Below are positions 48,231 through 56,935 of a DNA stretch of 64,000 bases, piece after piece. Both the position numbers and the translations under genes were made by a program. The stretch comes from Phycisphaeraceae bacterium (GTDB taxonomy: Bacteria > Planctomycetota > Phycisphaerae > Phycisphaerales > UBA1924): the NCBI GenBank assembly GCA_020639235.1, contig JACKHC010000001.1:1922001-1986000 (forward strand), written 5' to 3'. Under the pieces are notes generated by a model. The model saw only the letters and a list, made by a program, of their open reading frames with translations. It was not told the DNA's origin and made no database searches. The first letter of the stretch is position 1, and each line of letters opens with the position of its first letter.

Positions 48231-49411
48231 TCGTTCGGCAGCGTCGCCGTCCAGAGGCGGTTGCCTTCACGGATCACGATTATTTGGCCTTCAGGCGAAC
48301 TCGATAGGAGCATGTTGTGGCGGGTATGGAAACGCCCGTGCAAGAAATGCGTTTGCGGGTACGACCAGCGATTCCGTCCGACCATTGTTCTACGGTTGTG
48401 ATCGCGCGTGAAAGTTTCGATGCCGGCGTGCGTCATGAGCAGAAAGTGCGAGCCGTCAGCATCGCGCAACTCGATGCAGTCGAAGACGCCTCGACCGGGA
48501 CTGAAAGAGTTGAACTCCCAAGCGGCGTCTCTGTCCATTGGCTGCGTCCAGATGCCGATGTCGAGTCCCTTATCGTGCGAGATCGCCGCGAGCACTTCGT
48601 GGCCAGCCCCCTGATCTGACGCGCGGACACGCAGCGTTTGACTGACTGTAGGCGAGTCGAAACTGCTAAATCGGATCCAGTCATATCGATCACGACACGA
48701 CGCGTCTGGATCGTCCACCATTGTGTGCTCGACCCATGCGATCGCCGACATCTGGCGAGACAGGAGCACCAGATCATCCGAACCGTCGCCGTTCATGTCG
48801 GCGCGGTCGGCTTCCAGCCATCGCCCGCAACTCGGCGCGATGTGCCGGGCCTCCCAAGACTGCGAGACCGATGCATCAGCGCGCCCCGGCGTGCGCCGCC
48901 AGACCACCCAACCCTGCAAACCGGAATACACCGCGACGACTTCGGGCGAGTCATCTTCGTCGAGGTTGATCCATGTTGCGTCGAGGATTGGGTGATCATT
49001 GTCGAAGCGTAGGCGGACCGTTCGGCTACTCGCTGTCTCTATGCCGCATTGCGCAACAACCAGGTCACCGCGATGGGCGATCAGCAGATCGCATGAATCT
49101 GGAGTCTCGATCGGCACCGCGTCGAGGATACAGGTGAGTTCTTCGGATTCGCGGTCGGCCTCCGGGCAGGTGGCGAGGACAAATGTGGATGGTACGGCGT
49201 TGTCGAACCGAGTCAGCGTGATGGTCCCGGTGTCCGACGAAAGCCCGATGACCGTAGAGGAGCCCCCAATGCTCGGTCCGGCGACGATGGAGGTGCAGGT
49301 TTCGCTGTAGGGGAGTATGACCCGCTCCCAGGCAAGAGCGGCCGGCTCTGCAAATGCACCCATGCTCAAGAACAGGATGGCAATGAGTGGGGGTATGTAG
49401 CGTCTGGACAT
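48227..49411 (-). CDS. Secreted protein of unknown function, FG-GAP-like repeats
   Basis: 394 residues. Signal peptide MSRRYIPPLIAILFLSMGAFA. The mature part has repeats of the style NLDEDDSPEVVAVYSG, ADMNGDGSDDLVLLSR and LRDADGSHFLLMTH, the calcium-binding blades of FG-GAP/VCBS propellers. Several cysteines suggest disulfides. Base composition and codon use are visibly less GC-rich than neighbours, with more A/T third positions. No homologous gene is recognised. It ends 4 bases inside the convergent glycosylase gene. Confidence 0.75.
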   Translation of the reverse strand: MSRRYIPPLIAILFLSMGAFAEPAALAWERVILPYSETCTSIVAGPSIGGSSTVIGLSSDTGTITLTRFDNAVPSTFVLATCPEADRESEELTCILDAVPIETPDSCDLLIAHRGDLVVAQCGIETASSRTVRLRFDNDHPILDATWINLDEDDSPEVVAVYSGLQGWVVWRRTPGRADASVSQSWEARHIAPSCGRWLEADRADMNGDGSDDLVLLSRQMSAIAWVEHTMVDDPDASCRDRYDWIRFSSFDSPTVSQTLRVRASDQGAGHEVLAAISHDKGLDIGIWTQPMDRDAAWEFNSFSPGRGVFDCIELRDADGSHFLLMTHAGIETFTRDHNRRTMVGRNRWSYPQTHFLHGRFHTRHNMLLSSSPEGQIIVIREGNRLWTATLPND

Positions 49412-49571
49412 GACCGGCTCTCCGTCTTGGCGAGTAGGGGCGACGATGCCCTCGGGTCCATTATGGGCCGTGCTGATGACTCAAGGCCAGCATTAATTGG
49501 CCCGGCGGGTTTGGGCCGATAGGATTGTGGGCGCAACCGGTCACGGTGGCCGGGCGCTGGGGAGATTTGGC

Positions 49572-49958
49572 GTGATCAGTCCTGAAGTTTCCATCGCGTG
49601 GGACAAGTTGAAGGAGTCGGCGGGCGCGTACCCGCCCTCGGCGTTCACCTTCGTGCAGGAGGGGCTCCGCTACACCGTGGAGCGGCTCCGCGAGCACGAC
49701 GCCGACGAGGACGAGCGCCATGTTTCAGGGCAGGAACTGTGCCTGGGTCTGCGTGACTACGCGATCAACCAGTACGGCCCGCTGGCGCGGACGGTTCTGG
49801 ACTCCTGGAATGTGAAGCGGACCGAGGACTTCGGGCGGATGGTGTTCGCGATGGTGGACGCCAAGCTGCTGCGCAAGACCGAGGAGGACAACCTCGCCGA
49901 CTTCGAGGGCGTGTACGACTTCGATGAGGCGTTCGCGGCCGAGGTCGGGCTGTGCTGA
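49572..49958 (+). CDS. Minf_1886-family protein (planctomycete/verrucomicrobia restricted)
   Basis: 128 residues from GTG 49572, with GGGGAGA seven bases upstream; the longer frame upstream starts in non-coding-looking sequence. The pattern YPPSAFTFVQEGLRYTVERL, HVSGQELCLGLRDYAINQYGPLARTVLDSWNV and DFGRMVFAMVDAKLLRKTEEDNLADFEGVYDFDEAF matches a small conserved protein family known mainly from planctomycetes and verrucomicrobia. It is soluble with no export signal. Function unknown. Confidence 0.85.
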   Translation: MISPEVSIAWDKLKESAGAYPPSAFTFVQEGLRYTVERLREHDADEDERHVSGQELCLGLRDYAINQYGPLARTVLDSWNVKRTEDFGRMVFAMVDAKLLRKTEEDNLADFEGVYDFDEAFAAEVGLC

Positions 49959-50019
49959 GCCCGAGCCGCTGCGGGGATCATGTGCGGTTGTGTGAACGGG
50001 GGAGACAAGGGCGCGACTC

Positions 50020-51510
50020 GTGACAGCGCCTCGCGGGGGCAAGAAGACAGGAAGCGAGTCGGCCAACGGCTGGCGTCATCTGCATCTGTGGCAGATTCAG
50101 CCGCTGCGCGATGTCTTGGTGATCGCGGCGGTGTTCGGGCTGCTTTGGCTCGGGTACAAGATCAGTCTCGTGACGGTGCCGATGCTGCTGGCGCTGATGC
50201 TGGCGTATCTCTTCGAGCCGGTGGTGGTGTGGCTGACCCGCAGGTTCTCCTGGATGACGCGCCGGATGGCGGCAGGGGGATTGATCGCGGCGGCGGTGAT
50301 CTTCGTCGTCGTGCCGATGACATTCCTGACGGTGTGGGGCATCGCCGAGGGCACGCGCTTCGTCGTGCGCCAGTCGGAAAACGCGGCGTCGTTCGTGCAG
50401 TATGTGAGTCTGACTGAGTTCGGCGAACAAGACATCGACAAGAACGATTCGGCCACACGCACAAACACGATCGGTGCCGACGGCCTCGGCGCGGCCGATA
50501 CCGAGGAACCTTCGGTCCAGACGCCGGCGGACGCGTCGGGCGGAGAAGCCACAGGCGAGTCCGCACCGGCGGCAAAGACCGAGGCGCAGATCAAGGCGGA
50601 AGAGGAACAGAAGAGCAAGGAACTGGAGCGCCAGCAAAACAAGGAGAAGCGGCAGGAACACTTCGATGCGCTGACCAGCGACGCGTGGGTGCTGGCCGCC
50701 AAGTTTGTCGAGGACAACAAAGACGACAAGACCGTCGCGGCGGCCGCCGAAGCGATCCGTTCGATGGATCGACTCTCCACCGCGCAGCAGGTCAAGAACT
50801 ACATCACCGGCGCCGCCTCAAGAGTCGCCTCGTCCATCTCGCTCATCGGCGTGCTGGGCTTCCAGTTGTTCCTCACCGCGTTCTTCTTCTTTTTCTTCTC
50901 GTCCGGGTTCGGCAAGGTCATCGAGTTCATCCGCAACCTCCTGCCCGACAAGCACGAGGACCGCATCGTCGATCTCGCCCAGAAGATGGACCGCGTCATC
51001 GCGGGCTTCGTGCGCGGGCGGCTCACCATCGCCGTGATCCAGGGCGCGATCTTCACCATCGCCTACTTCATCATCGGCGTGCCCGGCGCGCTGTTCCTCG
51101 GGTTCGCCGTCGGCTTCCTCTCGATCATCCCCTACCTCGCGCTGATCGGGATTCCTGTCTCCATCGCGCTGCTGTTCCTCGACGGGCCTTCGATTGGCTT
51201 CCGATCCGAGTGGTGGTTCATGCTGTTCGCGCCGGTGGTCGTCTACTTCATCGTGCAGGCGCTGGATGATTATGTCTGGACGCCGATGATCCAGGGCAAG
51301 AGCACGGGGCTGGACACGCCGACGGTTTTGTTCGCGTCGATCGCGGGCGGCGCGCTGGCGGGGTTCTACGGGTTGCTGATCGCGATCCCGGTGGCGGCGT
51401 GCGTGAAGATTCTGATTCAGGAAGTCCTCTGGCCGCGTTTCAAGGAATGGCGCGAGGGCCGAGCGACCGACCCGCTCCCGCTGGGGGGGGGTGGTGCGGG
51501 TCAGGAGTAG
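50020..51510 (+). CDS. AI-2E family transporter with large insertion
   Basis: 496 residues, starting at GTG 50020. AI-2E family members (PerM/TqsA-like) are membrane proteins with about eight helices; despite the name many are sodium-proton or peptide exporters. Seen: SLVTVPMLLALMLAYLFEPVVVWL near the N-terminus, FVRGRLTIAVIQGAIFTIAYFIIGVPGALFLGFAVGFLSIIPY in the core, and GFYGLLIAIPVAACVKILIQEVLWP at the end. Between the first and second halves (about residues 145-215) lies a long hydrophilic insertion rich in Glu, Lys, Gln and Ala. Substrate unknown. Confidence 0.88.
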   Translation: MTAPRGGKKTGSESANGWRHLHLWQIQPLRDVLVIAAVFGLLWLGYKISLVTVPMLLALMLAYLFEPVVVWLTRRFSWMTRRMAAGGLIAAAVIFVVVPMTFLTVWGIAEGTRFVVRQSENAASFVQYVSLTEFGEQDIDKNDSATRTNTIGADGLGAADTEEPSVQTPADASGGEATGESAPAAKTEAQIKAEEEQKSKELERQQNKEKRQEHFDALTSDAWVLAAKFVEDNKDDKTVAAAAEAIRSMDRLSTAQQVKNYITGAASRVASSISLIGVLGFQLFLTAFFFFFFSSGFGKVIEFIRNLLPDKHEDRIVDLAQKMDRVIAGFVRGRLTIAVIQGAIFTIAYFIIGVPGALFLGFAVGFLSIIPYLALIGIPVSIALLFLDGPSIGFRSEWWFMLFAPVVVYFIVQALDDYVWTPMIQGKSTGLDTPTVLFASIAGGALAGFYGLLIAIPVAACVKILIQEVLWPRFKEWREGRATDPLPLGGGGAGQE

Positions 51511-51527
51511 GGGGGTGAGGGGACGAT

Positions 51528-52223
51528 GTGGGCGAGAAGGCGGTCAATCTCGAGGATTTGCTCCGAAGGCGACGCCGACTGATCGCGCTGCTCGTTGTCG
51601 GCGTGTGCCTGTATTTCGCGCGTCGCTGGCAGCCTTATCCACCCAATGTTGTCTCGGTAGGCACGATCGGGACGCTCAACAGTGACGGCAAACCGCCGCT
51701 GCTCTTAGATACGACCGGGTTCTGGAATCGCCAGTTTGGGGATCCTGTGGCACAGTATCAGTGCGTTGAGAGCTGGCAGCCTGGTCAATTTCTGACGAGA
51801 GCGCCGCTTTGGGAATACTCGAGCCTCAGTGTAAACCTTCTCTTACGAGCCCCAGATAGTGAGATGGATTCGGCAATCGTCGACACAATTGCGGGTGAAC
51901 TCGACGGGACGCTGACCCATGAGCAAGTGGACGAAGCGTACAACTCATTCATCGGAAAGGTGTGGCTGCACTTCTGGTGGCCCGGCTTGATGTCTCCCGT
52001 GCTGGCGGGCGCTGCGCTCGGATGCATCGTGATCGGATCGATGCGGCTCGTCACGGTCAATCTGGCGATCAAGAACGCACGATCGTGGGTGAATGGCCCG
52101 CCGTACTTCTGCCCCAAGTGCGGCTACGACATCGGGCGCGTCCACTCACCTTGCCCGGAGTGCGGCGCGGTGATCGATGTCGATGCGTTGACGGGCGAAG
52201 CGCCTCGCGGCGGCGAGGCATAG
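51528..52223 (+). CDS. Membrane protein with C-terminal zinc ribbon
   Basis: 231 residues from GTG 51528, with GAGGGG upstream. Two membrane segments (about 17-31 and 155-175) flank an extracytoplasmic domain of about 120 residues. The C-terminal end YFCPKCGYDIGRVHSPCPECGAVIDVD is a C-x-x-C plus C-x-x-C zinc ribbon of the type attached to many uncharacterised planctomycete membrane proteins. No known function. Codon use is more AT-rich in the middle than in neighbours. Confidence 0.72.
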   Translation: MGEKAVNLEDLLRRRRRLIALLVVGVCLYFARRWQPYPPNVVSVGTIGTLNSDGKPPLLLDTTGFWNRQFGDPVAQYQCVESWQPGQFLTRAPLWEYSSLSVNLLLRAPDSEMDSAIVDTIAGELDGTLTHEQVDEAYNSFIGKVWLHFWWPGLMSPVLAGAALGCIVIGSMRLVTVNLAIKNARSWVNGPPYFCPKCGYDIGRVHSPCPECGAVIDVDALTGEAPRGGEA

Positions 52224-52225
52224 CC

Positions 52226-52939
52226 GTGGCCAAGGTCAGGTCATTCCGACTCGCGTCGCGCCAGGATGTCAAAGATTCCGCCAACCTCGAGCCGCCGAAA
52301 CCGCGCCCGCCCACGCTGCTGGAGAGATCGGACGCAGGGCGGCTGATGGTCATCGATGAGCACCGATGGGTGCTGCGGACCGTCTTCGGGTGGGATCGCG
52401 CGCGCGACATCGCGACGGGCGTAGGCATGCTCATCGCGGGAGTTCTCGCGCTGTGGGCCACGCAGTCCTCGTGGATGAAGTCGCTGATGCAACTGAGGAT
52501 AGGTTTTTTCTACATCCTAGGCCTATTGATGATCCTGATGGGTGGACTCGGGCTGTGGGTGTTCATCTTCAACACACGCCGGATCACGCGATGGGGCGAG
52601 AGCGACCCGGAGCGCGGCATGATCACATTGGGGCGGTGGCCGCACCGGGTTGATCGGGACATCGATGTGAAAGCGCTGAGTTTCGCGATCGAGCGGGGCG
52701 AGCGCCCGAAGGACCCGCCGTTCGTCGTGCTTCTTGGAGTCAGCGCGGCCATGCACCGTGTCGAGAGGTGCCAGACGGAGGACGAGGCGCTGGCGTACAT
52801 CGCGTCGCTGCCGCCGATCTTCGCGCACGCCAAGGATGCGAGTTCGTCGATGCGGCAGCGTGACGGCGCGGAGTCGTCGGGGGAGCGGACCCGAAAGTCC
52901 GAGGTCACACCTTCTTCGTCATCCACGAACCCCGAATGA
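52226..52939 (+). CDS. Membrane protein of unknown function
   Basis: 237 residues from GTG 52226, two bases after the previous stop, so the two genes are probably one operon. Two membrane helices are clear (about 73-90 and 97-120, FFYILGLLMILMGGLGLWVFIF). The rest is hydrophilic, and the last 50 residues are Ser/Glu rich. No motif recognised. Its 3' end overlaps the convergent MATE gene by 35 bases. Confidence 0.65.
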   Translation: MAKVRSFRLASRQDVKDSANLEPPKPRPPTLLERSDAGRLMVIDEHRWVLRTVFGWDRARDIATGVGMLIAGVLALWATQSSWMKSLMQLRIGFFYILGLLMILMGGLGLWVFIFNTRRITRWGESDPERGMITLGRWPHRVDRDIDVKALSFAIERGERPKDPPFVVLLGVSAAMHRVERCQTEDEALAYIASLPPIFAHAKDASSSMRQRDGAESSGERTRKSEVTPSSSSTNPE

Positions 52940-54428
52940 ACCAGCCGGCGAACAGCAGGAAGCGGATCACGATCTCCGAGCACAGCCCCACCCACACACC
53001 CACCAGCGGCTCGATGCCCAGGTGCTGCAACGGCGCGGGGTTGGGGATGTGACCGCCTCCCGGCAACGGGATTTCCACGCCGCAGCACAGCCACACCAGC
53101 GGCAGACGCACCGCGTAGGTGCTGATCCAAGTGATAGCCGTTGTGGCGGTGGTGTCGCCAGCACCGCGCAACGCGCCGCGGATGACGATCGCCAGCGCAA
53201 ACGGCGCCTGGATCACGCCCGCGATCATCAACAGTTGCGGCGAGAGGGCCAGGTGCGTCGGCTGCTGCGTGAACAGCCCGACGACGAACGCCGGTGCGAA
53301 GATGAAGACCATCCCGAGCGTCGTCATCATCGCGCTGGCGACCAGCGCGCACCGGCGGATGGCGCGCTTGGCCAGATCGGGGCGCTTGGCGCCGAGGTAT
53401 TGCCCGGTGAGCGTGGCCGCGGCCAGACTCATCGCGAATCCCGGCAGGAACGAGAAACTCTCGATGCGCACGCCGACGACATGCGCGCCGTACAGCCCCG
53501 AGGCGCTGAGCCATCCCACGATGCGGATGACCAGGAAGTTGCCGAACCACATGCCGAAGGTCTCGAAGAGGTTGGGCAGGCCGATGCGGACGAGGCGCCG
53601 GATGGTGTGCCAGTGGGGCCTCATGCGTTTGGCGCGGAGCCGCACGCCGCCGACACCCCGGATGAGCCACGCCGTGATGATGATCGCCCCGAGGACGGAT
53701 GAGATGAGCGTGCCCAGCACGATGCCGTGCACGCCCAGGTCGTAGGACCACGGGTTGGCGAGCCACGGCAGATCGACGCCCGAGAGGATGAAACTGGAGG
53801 TCGTGTTGACGAGGTTGACGATGACCATGGTGATCATGGGCGTGACGGAGTCCCCCGCGCCGCGCAGCGCCGCGATGCACGCGCTGGTCAGCGTGATTGT
53901 CGGCACACCGAACCCGAGGACGCGCAGGTAATCGACGGCGTAATCCCGCGCGACGCCCTCCAGCGCCACGAGGTCTGCCAGCATGGGCGCGAGCGTCCAG
54001 AGGATGACGCCGCCCACGACGCCGGTGGAGAGCGCCAGCAAAACGCACTGGCCGACGGCCGCGTTGGCGACCGCGAAGCGCCCCTTGCCCACCGAGCGTG
54101 AGACGAGTGCCGTCACGCCCACGCCCAGCGCAGCGCCGAGCAGCATGCAGAACCACCCGAAGTACGCCGCAACGCCCACCGCGTCGGTGGCGGGCTCTGA
54201 GATTCCCGCGGCGAGCATGGTGTCCACGAGCCCGACCATCGCGCCCAGGAATGACTCGATGAGCACCGGCCACGACAAAACGAAGATCGCGCCCCACATC
54301 GTCAGCCCCTTGAGGCGACCGGAGCGGAGGCGTTCATCATCGAGGTTGGCGCGGACGACCTCCGCGACGGCGATGCCGCTCTGCCCCATGCCGGGGTCTT
54401 CAACCTCGATGAACTGCTTATTGGGCAT
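52905..54428 (-). CDS. MATE-family efflux transporter
   Basis: 507 residues, a standard MATE length with twelve expected membrane helices. Seen: LSWPVLIESFLGAMVGLVDTMLAAG at the N-terminus (helix 1 pattern), GVTALVSRSVGKGRFAVANAAVGQ, CIAALRGAGDSVTPMI, and the second-half repeats AAATLTGQYLGAKRPDLAKRAI and ALRGAGDTTATTAITWIS. It probably uses a sodium or proton gradient to export drugs or metabolites. The 30-residue hydrophilic N-terminal extension is longer than usual. ATG at 54428; divergent from the beta-helix gene at 54580. Confidence 0.93.
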   Translation of the reverse strand: MPNKQFIEVEDPGMGQSGIAVAEVVRANLDDERLRSGRLKGLTMWGAIFVLSWPVLIESFLGAMVGLVDTMLAAGISEPATDAVGVAAYFGWFCMLLGAALGVGVTALVSRSVGKGRFAVANAAVGQCVLLALSTGVVGGVILWTLAPMLADLVALEGVARDYAVDYLRVLGFGVPTITLTSACIAALRGAGDSVTPMITMVIVNLVNTTSSFILSGVDLPWLANPWSYDLGVHGIVLGTLISSVLGAIIITAWLIRGVGGVRLRAKRMRPHWHTIRRLVRIGLPNLFETFGMWFGNFLVIRIVGWLSASGLYGAHVVGVRIESFSFLPGFAMSLAAATLTGQYLGAKRPDLAKRAIRRCALVASAMMTTLGMVFIFAPAFVVGLFTQQPTHLALSPQLLMIAGVIQAPFALAIVIRGALRGAGDTTATTAITWISTYAVRLPLVWLCCGVEIPLPGGGHIPNPAPLQHLGIEPLVGVWVGLCSEIVIRFLLFAGWFIRGSWMTKKV

Positions 54429-54579
54429 GGGAGAGCGTGTTCCGGAGTGGTGGGGGCGGATGATACGCGTCGGCGGGTAGAAAAGTCCTCAACTGGCCTC
54501 AGATGCGTGCCTTTGTGGTCGCCGGAGACCCGAGACGGGAGTAGGTTGGTGTATTGCACTTCAATCGGAGGAGATCGTG

Positions 54580-55692
54580 ATGAGTTCTGTGCGTCGTCGG
54601 CTGACGATCGGGTCTGGTGTGGCGTTGGTGATCGGGGTGTGCTTGCTCGCGTCGGGCGGCGACCTCAACCCGCCGGCCGGGCCGGTCGCGCCCACGATGA
54701 AATCGCTCGACGAAATGGAGCCGCGGATCGCGGTCAACGCGGTCAACACGCCGGGCGATGCCAACAGCATCTACAAGATCACGCAGCCGGGCTCGTATTA
54801 CCTGACCGGGAATGTCATGGGATCGGTGAGCCACTTCGGCGTCGAGATTTCGGCCAGCGGCGTGACGCTCGACCTCAATGGCTACGAACTCGTCGGTGTG
54901 CCCGGCTCGCTCGACGGCGTCACCGTGCCGGGCGGTTCGCTGCAGAACATCATCGTGCGCAACGGCACCGTCAGGGGCTGGGGCGATCACGGCGTGGACC
55001 TCCGCGCGGAGAATGTCGAACTCGCGTCGATCAATGCGAGCGATAACGGTGCGGGCGGTATCCGTCTCGGGGACAACTCCACCGCGCGCGACTGCAGGGC
55101 GCTGAACAACAGCGGCATCGGGATCACCCTCGGCAACACCAACACGCTCACCGACTCCGTATCGCGCGAAAATACCGCACTGGGGATCAACGCCAATAGC
55201 GACAACTGCATCATCACCCGCTGCGTCACCAGCAACAATCAACAGGGCGGTATCTCGGTGGGGGACGCGTGCCAGGTCATCGCGTGTGTCGCGGCTTCCA
55301 ATAACGGTGACGGCATCAGCGCCACCGGGGTCGGGGCGTTGATCGCCGATTGCACGGCCATGCTCAATCTGGGCATTGGGATCTGGATCTCCTCGGACTC
55401 GCGCGCCACAAACAACATCTCCCACGACAATACTGGGGTGGGTATCTGGGTGGACGGCAGCTCGAATCGGATCGAAGACAACCAATGCACGGACAACGGC
55501 ACGGGCTTCTTTGTGAACGCGGCGGGGAACATCCTCCGCTCGAATACCTGCTCGGGCAACACGGTCAACTGGAATGTCGCTGCCGGCAATGTCTGCCTGA
55601 TTGTCCAGGCGGCCACTGCGGGCGCGATCCTCGGCAACGCCGGCGGCACATCGCCCGGGGCGTTGATCCCCGACACCAACTTCACGTACTAA
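54580..55692 (+). CDS. Secreted right-handed beta-helix protein, paralogue 1
   Basis: 370 residues. The ATG at 54580 (a GTG lies one codon upstream) has GGAGG at 54567-54571. Signal peptide, then the conserved head DLNPPAGPVAPTMKSLDEMEPRI and the ITQPGSYYLTGN...VTLDLNGYELVG segment shared with four more proteins downstream. The body is a parallel beta-helix of about ten coils (NNSGIGITLGN, NNGDGISATG, DNTGVGIWVDG), with G-[IV]-x-[VI] turns and Asn/Cys ladders (NosD/PF13229-like). No catalytic residues were identified. Probably exported through the outer membrane, function unknown. It is the only plus-strand member in the window. Confidence 0.85.
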   Translation: MSSVRRRLTIGSGVALVIGVCLLASGGDLNPPAGPVAPTMKSLDEMEPRIAVNAVNTPGDANSIYKITQPGSYYLTGNVMGSVSHFGVEISASGVTLDLNGYELVGVPGSLDGVTVPGGSLQNIIVRNGTVRGWGDHGVDLRAENVELASINASDNGAGGIRLGDNSTARDCRALNNSGIGITLGNTNTLTDSVSRENTALGINANSDNCIITRCVTSNNQQGGISVGDACQVIACVAASNNGDGISATGVGALIADCTAMLNLGIGIWISSDSRATNNISHDNTGVGIWVDGSSNRIEDNQCTDNGTGFFVNAAGNILRSNTCSGNTVNWNVAAGNVCLIVQAATAGAILGNAGGTSPGALIPDTNFTY

Positions 55693-55753
55693 TACGCACG
55701 GAGCCCTCGCGCCGGGCGATCGCTCCGAACGACGCACGCATCGGGGTCCGAAC

Positions 55754-56212
55754 ATGCTCCGCGCCGCAGCCACCGTCTGTCTGCTCTTCCTCTCCAACAT
55801 CTTCATGACCTGGGCGTGGTACGGGCACCTCAAGAAGTTCGCCTGGACGCTGCCCGTGGCCATCGGGCTGTCATGGCTCATCGCCCTGCCGGAGTACACG
55901 CTGCAGGTCCCCGCCAATCGGCTCGGGCACTTTCAGCACGGCGGGCCCTTCACCGCGGCACAACTCAAGATCCTGCAGGAGGCGATCACGCTGGTCGTGT
56001 TCATCGGTTTCGCGATCGTGATCCTCGACGAACGCCCGCGCGTGCAGGAGTACATCGCGTTCGGGCTGATCCTCATCGCGGTGATGGTCGCGATGACGGG
56101 GCGGCGCAACAACCCGGCGCCCGGCGCTTCGGGCGCCCTCGCCCCGCCGACCGTGCTGGCCCCCGGCGTGGGCGATGAGGACGCCACGCCGGAGAGCGGC
56201 ACCGGCGGCTAG
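55754..56212 (+). CDS. DMT-family small membrane protein (DUF486)
   Basis: 152 residues, DUF486/DMT type. Four membrane helices: VCLLFLSNIFMTWAWYG, WTLPVAIGLSWLIALPEY, ILQEAITLVVFIGFAIV and YIAFGLILIAVMVAM. The family signature LKKFAWTLPVAIGLSWLIALPEYTLQVPANR and GPFTAAQLKILQEAITL is intact. Members are usually about 110 residues; here a Pro/Ala-rich tail of some 40 residues is added. Substrate unknown. Confidence 0.9.
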   Translation: MLRAAATVCLLFLSNIFMTWAWYGHLKKFAWTLPVAIGLSWLIALPEYTLQVPANRLGHFQHGGPFTAAQLKILQEAITLVVFIGFAIVILDERPRVQEYIAFGLILIAVMVAMTGRRNNPAPGASGALAPPTVLAPGVGDEDATPESGTGG

Positions 56213-56242
56213 CGTTAGGCGACGGCGCGGTGCGCGTGGCTA

Positions 56243-56395
56243 GTGACGAAGCACCCGTTCGACGCGGACCTGTGCGCGATCGGTCGCGTGAAGGGGAATG
56301 TGGGTCGCGACCCCGGCGGGCTGGCGTACCGGGTGGTGTCGGGTTGCAGCGGTGGAGAAATGGCCGGCGCGCACCCCTTCATCGTCTTGGGATAG
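56243..56395 (+). CDS. Possible 50-residue protein
   Basis: A short frame from GTG 56243 to TAG 56393-56395, too short for routine gene finders. About 80 per cent of its third positions are G or C and its codon use matches nearby genes, which suggests real coding. The product (MTKHPFDADLCAIG ... CSGGEMAGAHPFIVLG) has no known match to me and no export signal. No clear Shine-Dalgarno precedes it. It ends 4 bases before the inverted repeat that opens the DUF559 unit, so it could also be a remnant of a longer gene cut by that element. Confidence 0.35.
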   Translation: MTKHPFDADLCAIGRVKGNVGRDPGGLAYRVVSGCSGGEMAGAHPFIVLG

Positions 56396-56398
56396 TTG

Positions 56399-56456
56399 GC
56401 TCCCTCCCCCGTCGCCGACGGGGGAGGTGTCGTGCGCAGCACGACGGAGGGGGTGC
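56399..56456 (-). repeat. Double-hairpin palindromic repeat, copy B (left of DUF559)
   Basis: Reverse orientation to copies A and C. On the minus strand: CCCTCCGTC, hairpin GTCGTGC-TGC-GCACGAC, then CTCCCCCGTC-GGC-GACGGGGGAG and GGAGCC. It sits 15 bases before the DUF559 start codon. Confidence 0.92.
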
Positions 56457-56470
56457 TTTATCATCTCCCC

Positions 56471-56899
56471 GTGACCGATCAACCCCGCAAGCCCTTTCGC
56501 CTGGCGCTTCGCAAAGCCGAGACAAGCGCCGATCGCGCCCGCGATCTTCGCAGCAACCAAACCCCGCCCGAGGGTGTTCTGTGGAGCCGACTCCGGCGCA
56601 AGCAACTCGATGGCCTGCGCTTCCGTCGCCAGTACCCCATCGGGCCGTACATTGCCGATTTCTATTGCCACGAAGCGACGCTCATCGTCGAGGTCGATAG
56701 TAAACATCATGTTGGTGGCGAGTCCGCTCGGCACGACCGCGCACGAGACCACTGGATGCGAGAACGCCGACTGGAGGTGTTGCGCGTTTCGGTGACAGAC
56801 ATCGCCGCTGACATGGACGCCGTGCTGCGTCGGATTCTCGCGGTTGCCAGGAGTCGAACGGGGAGTCAGGAGCCGCCCCCTCCGTCACACTCTGTGTGA
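56471..56899 (+). CDS. DUF559 endonuclease-like protein
   Basis: 142 residues from GTG 56471 (an in-frame extension runs back into repeat copy B and is probably not translated). DUF559 proteins share the Vsr/PD-(D/E)xK nuclease fold. Seen: ARDLRSNQTPPEGVLWSRLRRKQLDGLRFRRQYPIGPYIADFYCHEATLIVEVDSKHH, with the Asp of ADF, and Glu/Asp of VEVD at the metal site, then RDHWMRERRLEVLRVSVTDI. The N-terminal 20 residues are basic. The last residues and the TGA stop lie inside repeat copy C, so the gene and repeat are physically joined. Possible roles are DNA repair or element mobility. Confidence 0.85.
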   Translation: MTDQPRKPFRLALRKAETSADRARDLRSNQTPPEGVLWSRLRRKQLDGLRFRRQYPIGPYIADFYCHEATLIVEVDSKHHVGGESARHDRARDHWMRERRLEVLRVSVTDIAADMDAVLRRILAVARSRTGSQEPPPPSHSV

Positions 56900-56931
56900 C
56901 ACCTCCCCCGTCGGCGACGGGGGAGGGAGCA
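56876..56931 (+). repeat. Double-hairpin palindromic repeat, copy C (right of DUF559)
   Basis: CCCTCCGTC with hairpin GTCACAC-TCT-GTGTGAC, then CTCCCCCGTC-GGC-GACGGGGGAG and GGAGGGAGCAG. The DUF559 stop codon is the TGA in the first hairpin's right arm. Copies B and C are inverted relative to each other and point away from the gene. Confidence 0.93.
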
Positions 56932-56935
56932 GTAC

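Noticed and set aside
50020..51510. AI-2E gene as evidence for quorum sensing
   Set aside because: The family name is historical; many members transport other substrates, and no luxS or AI-2 receptor is nearby.
56240..56752. 170-codon minus-strand frame across the DUF559 unit
   Set aside because: It reads through both the repeat and the well-supported DUF559 gene in antisense and has no family features.
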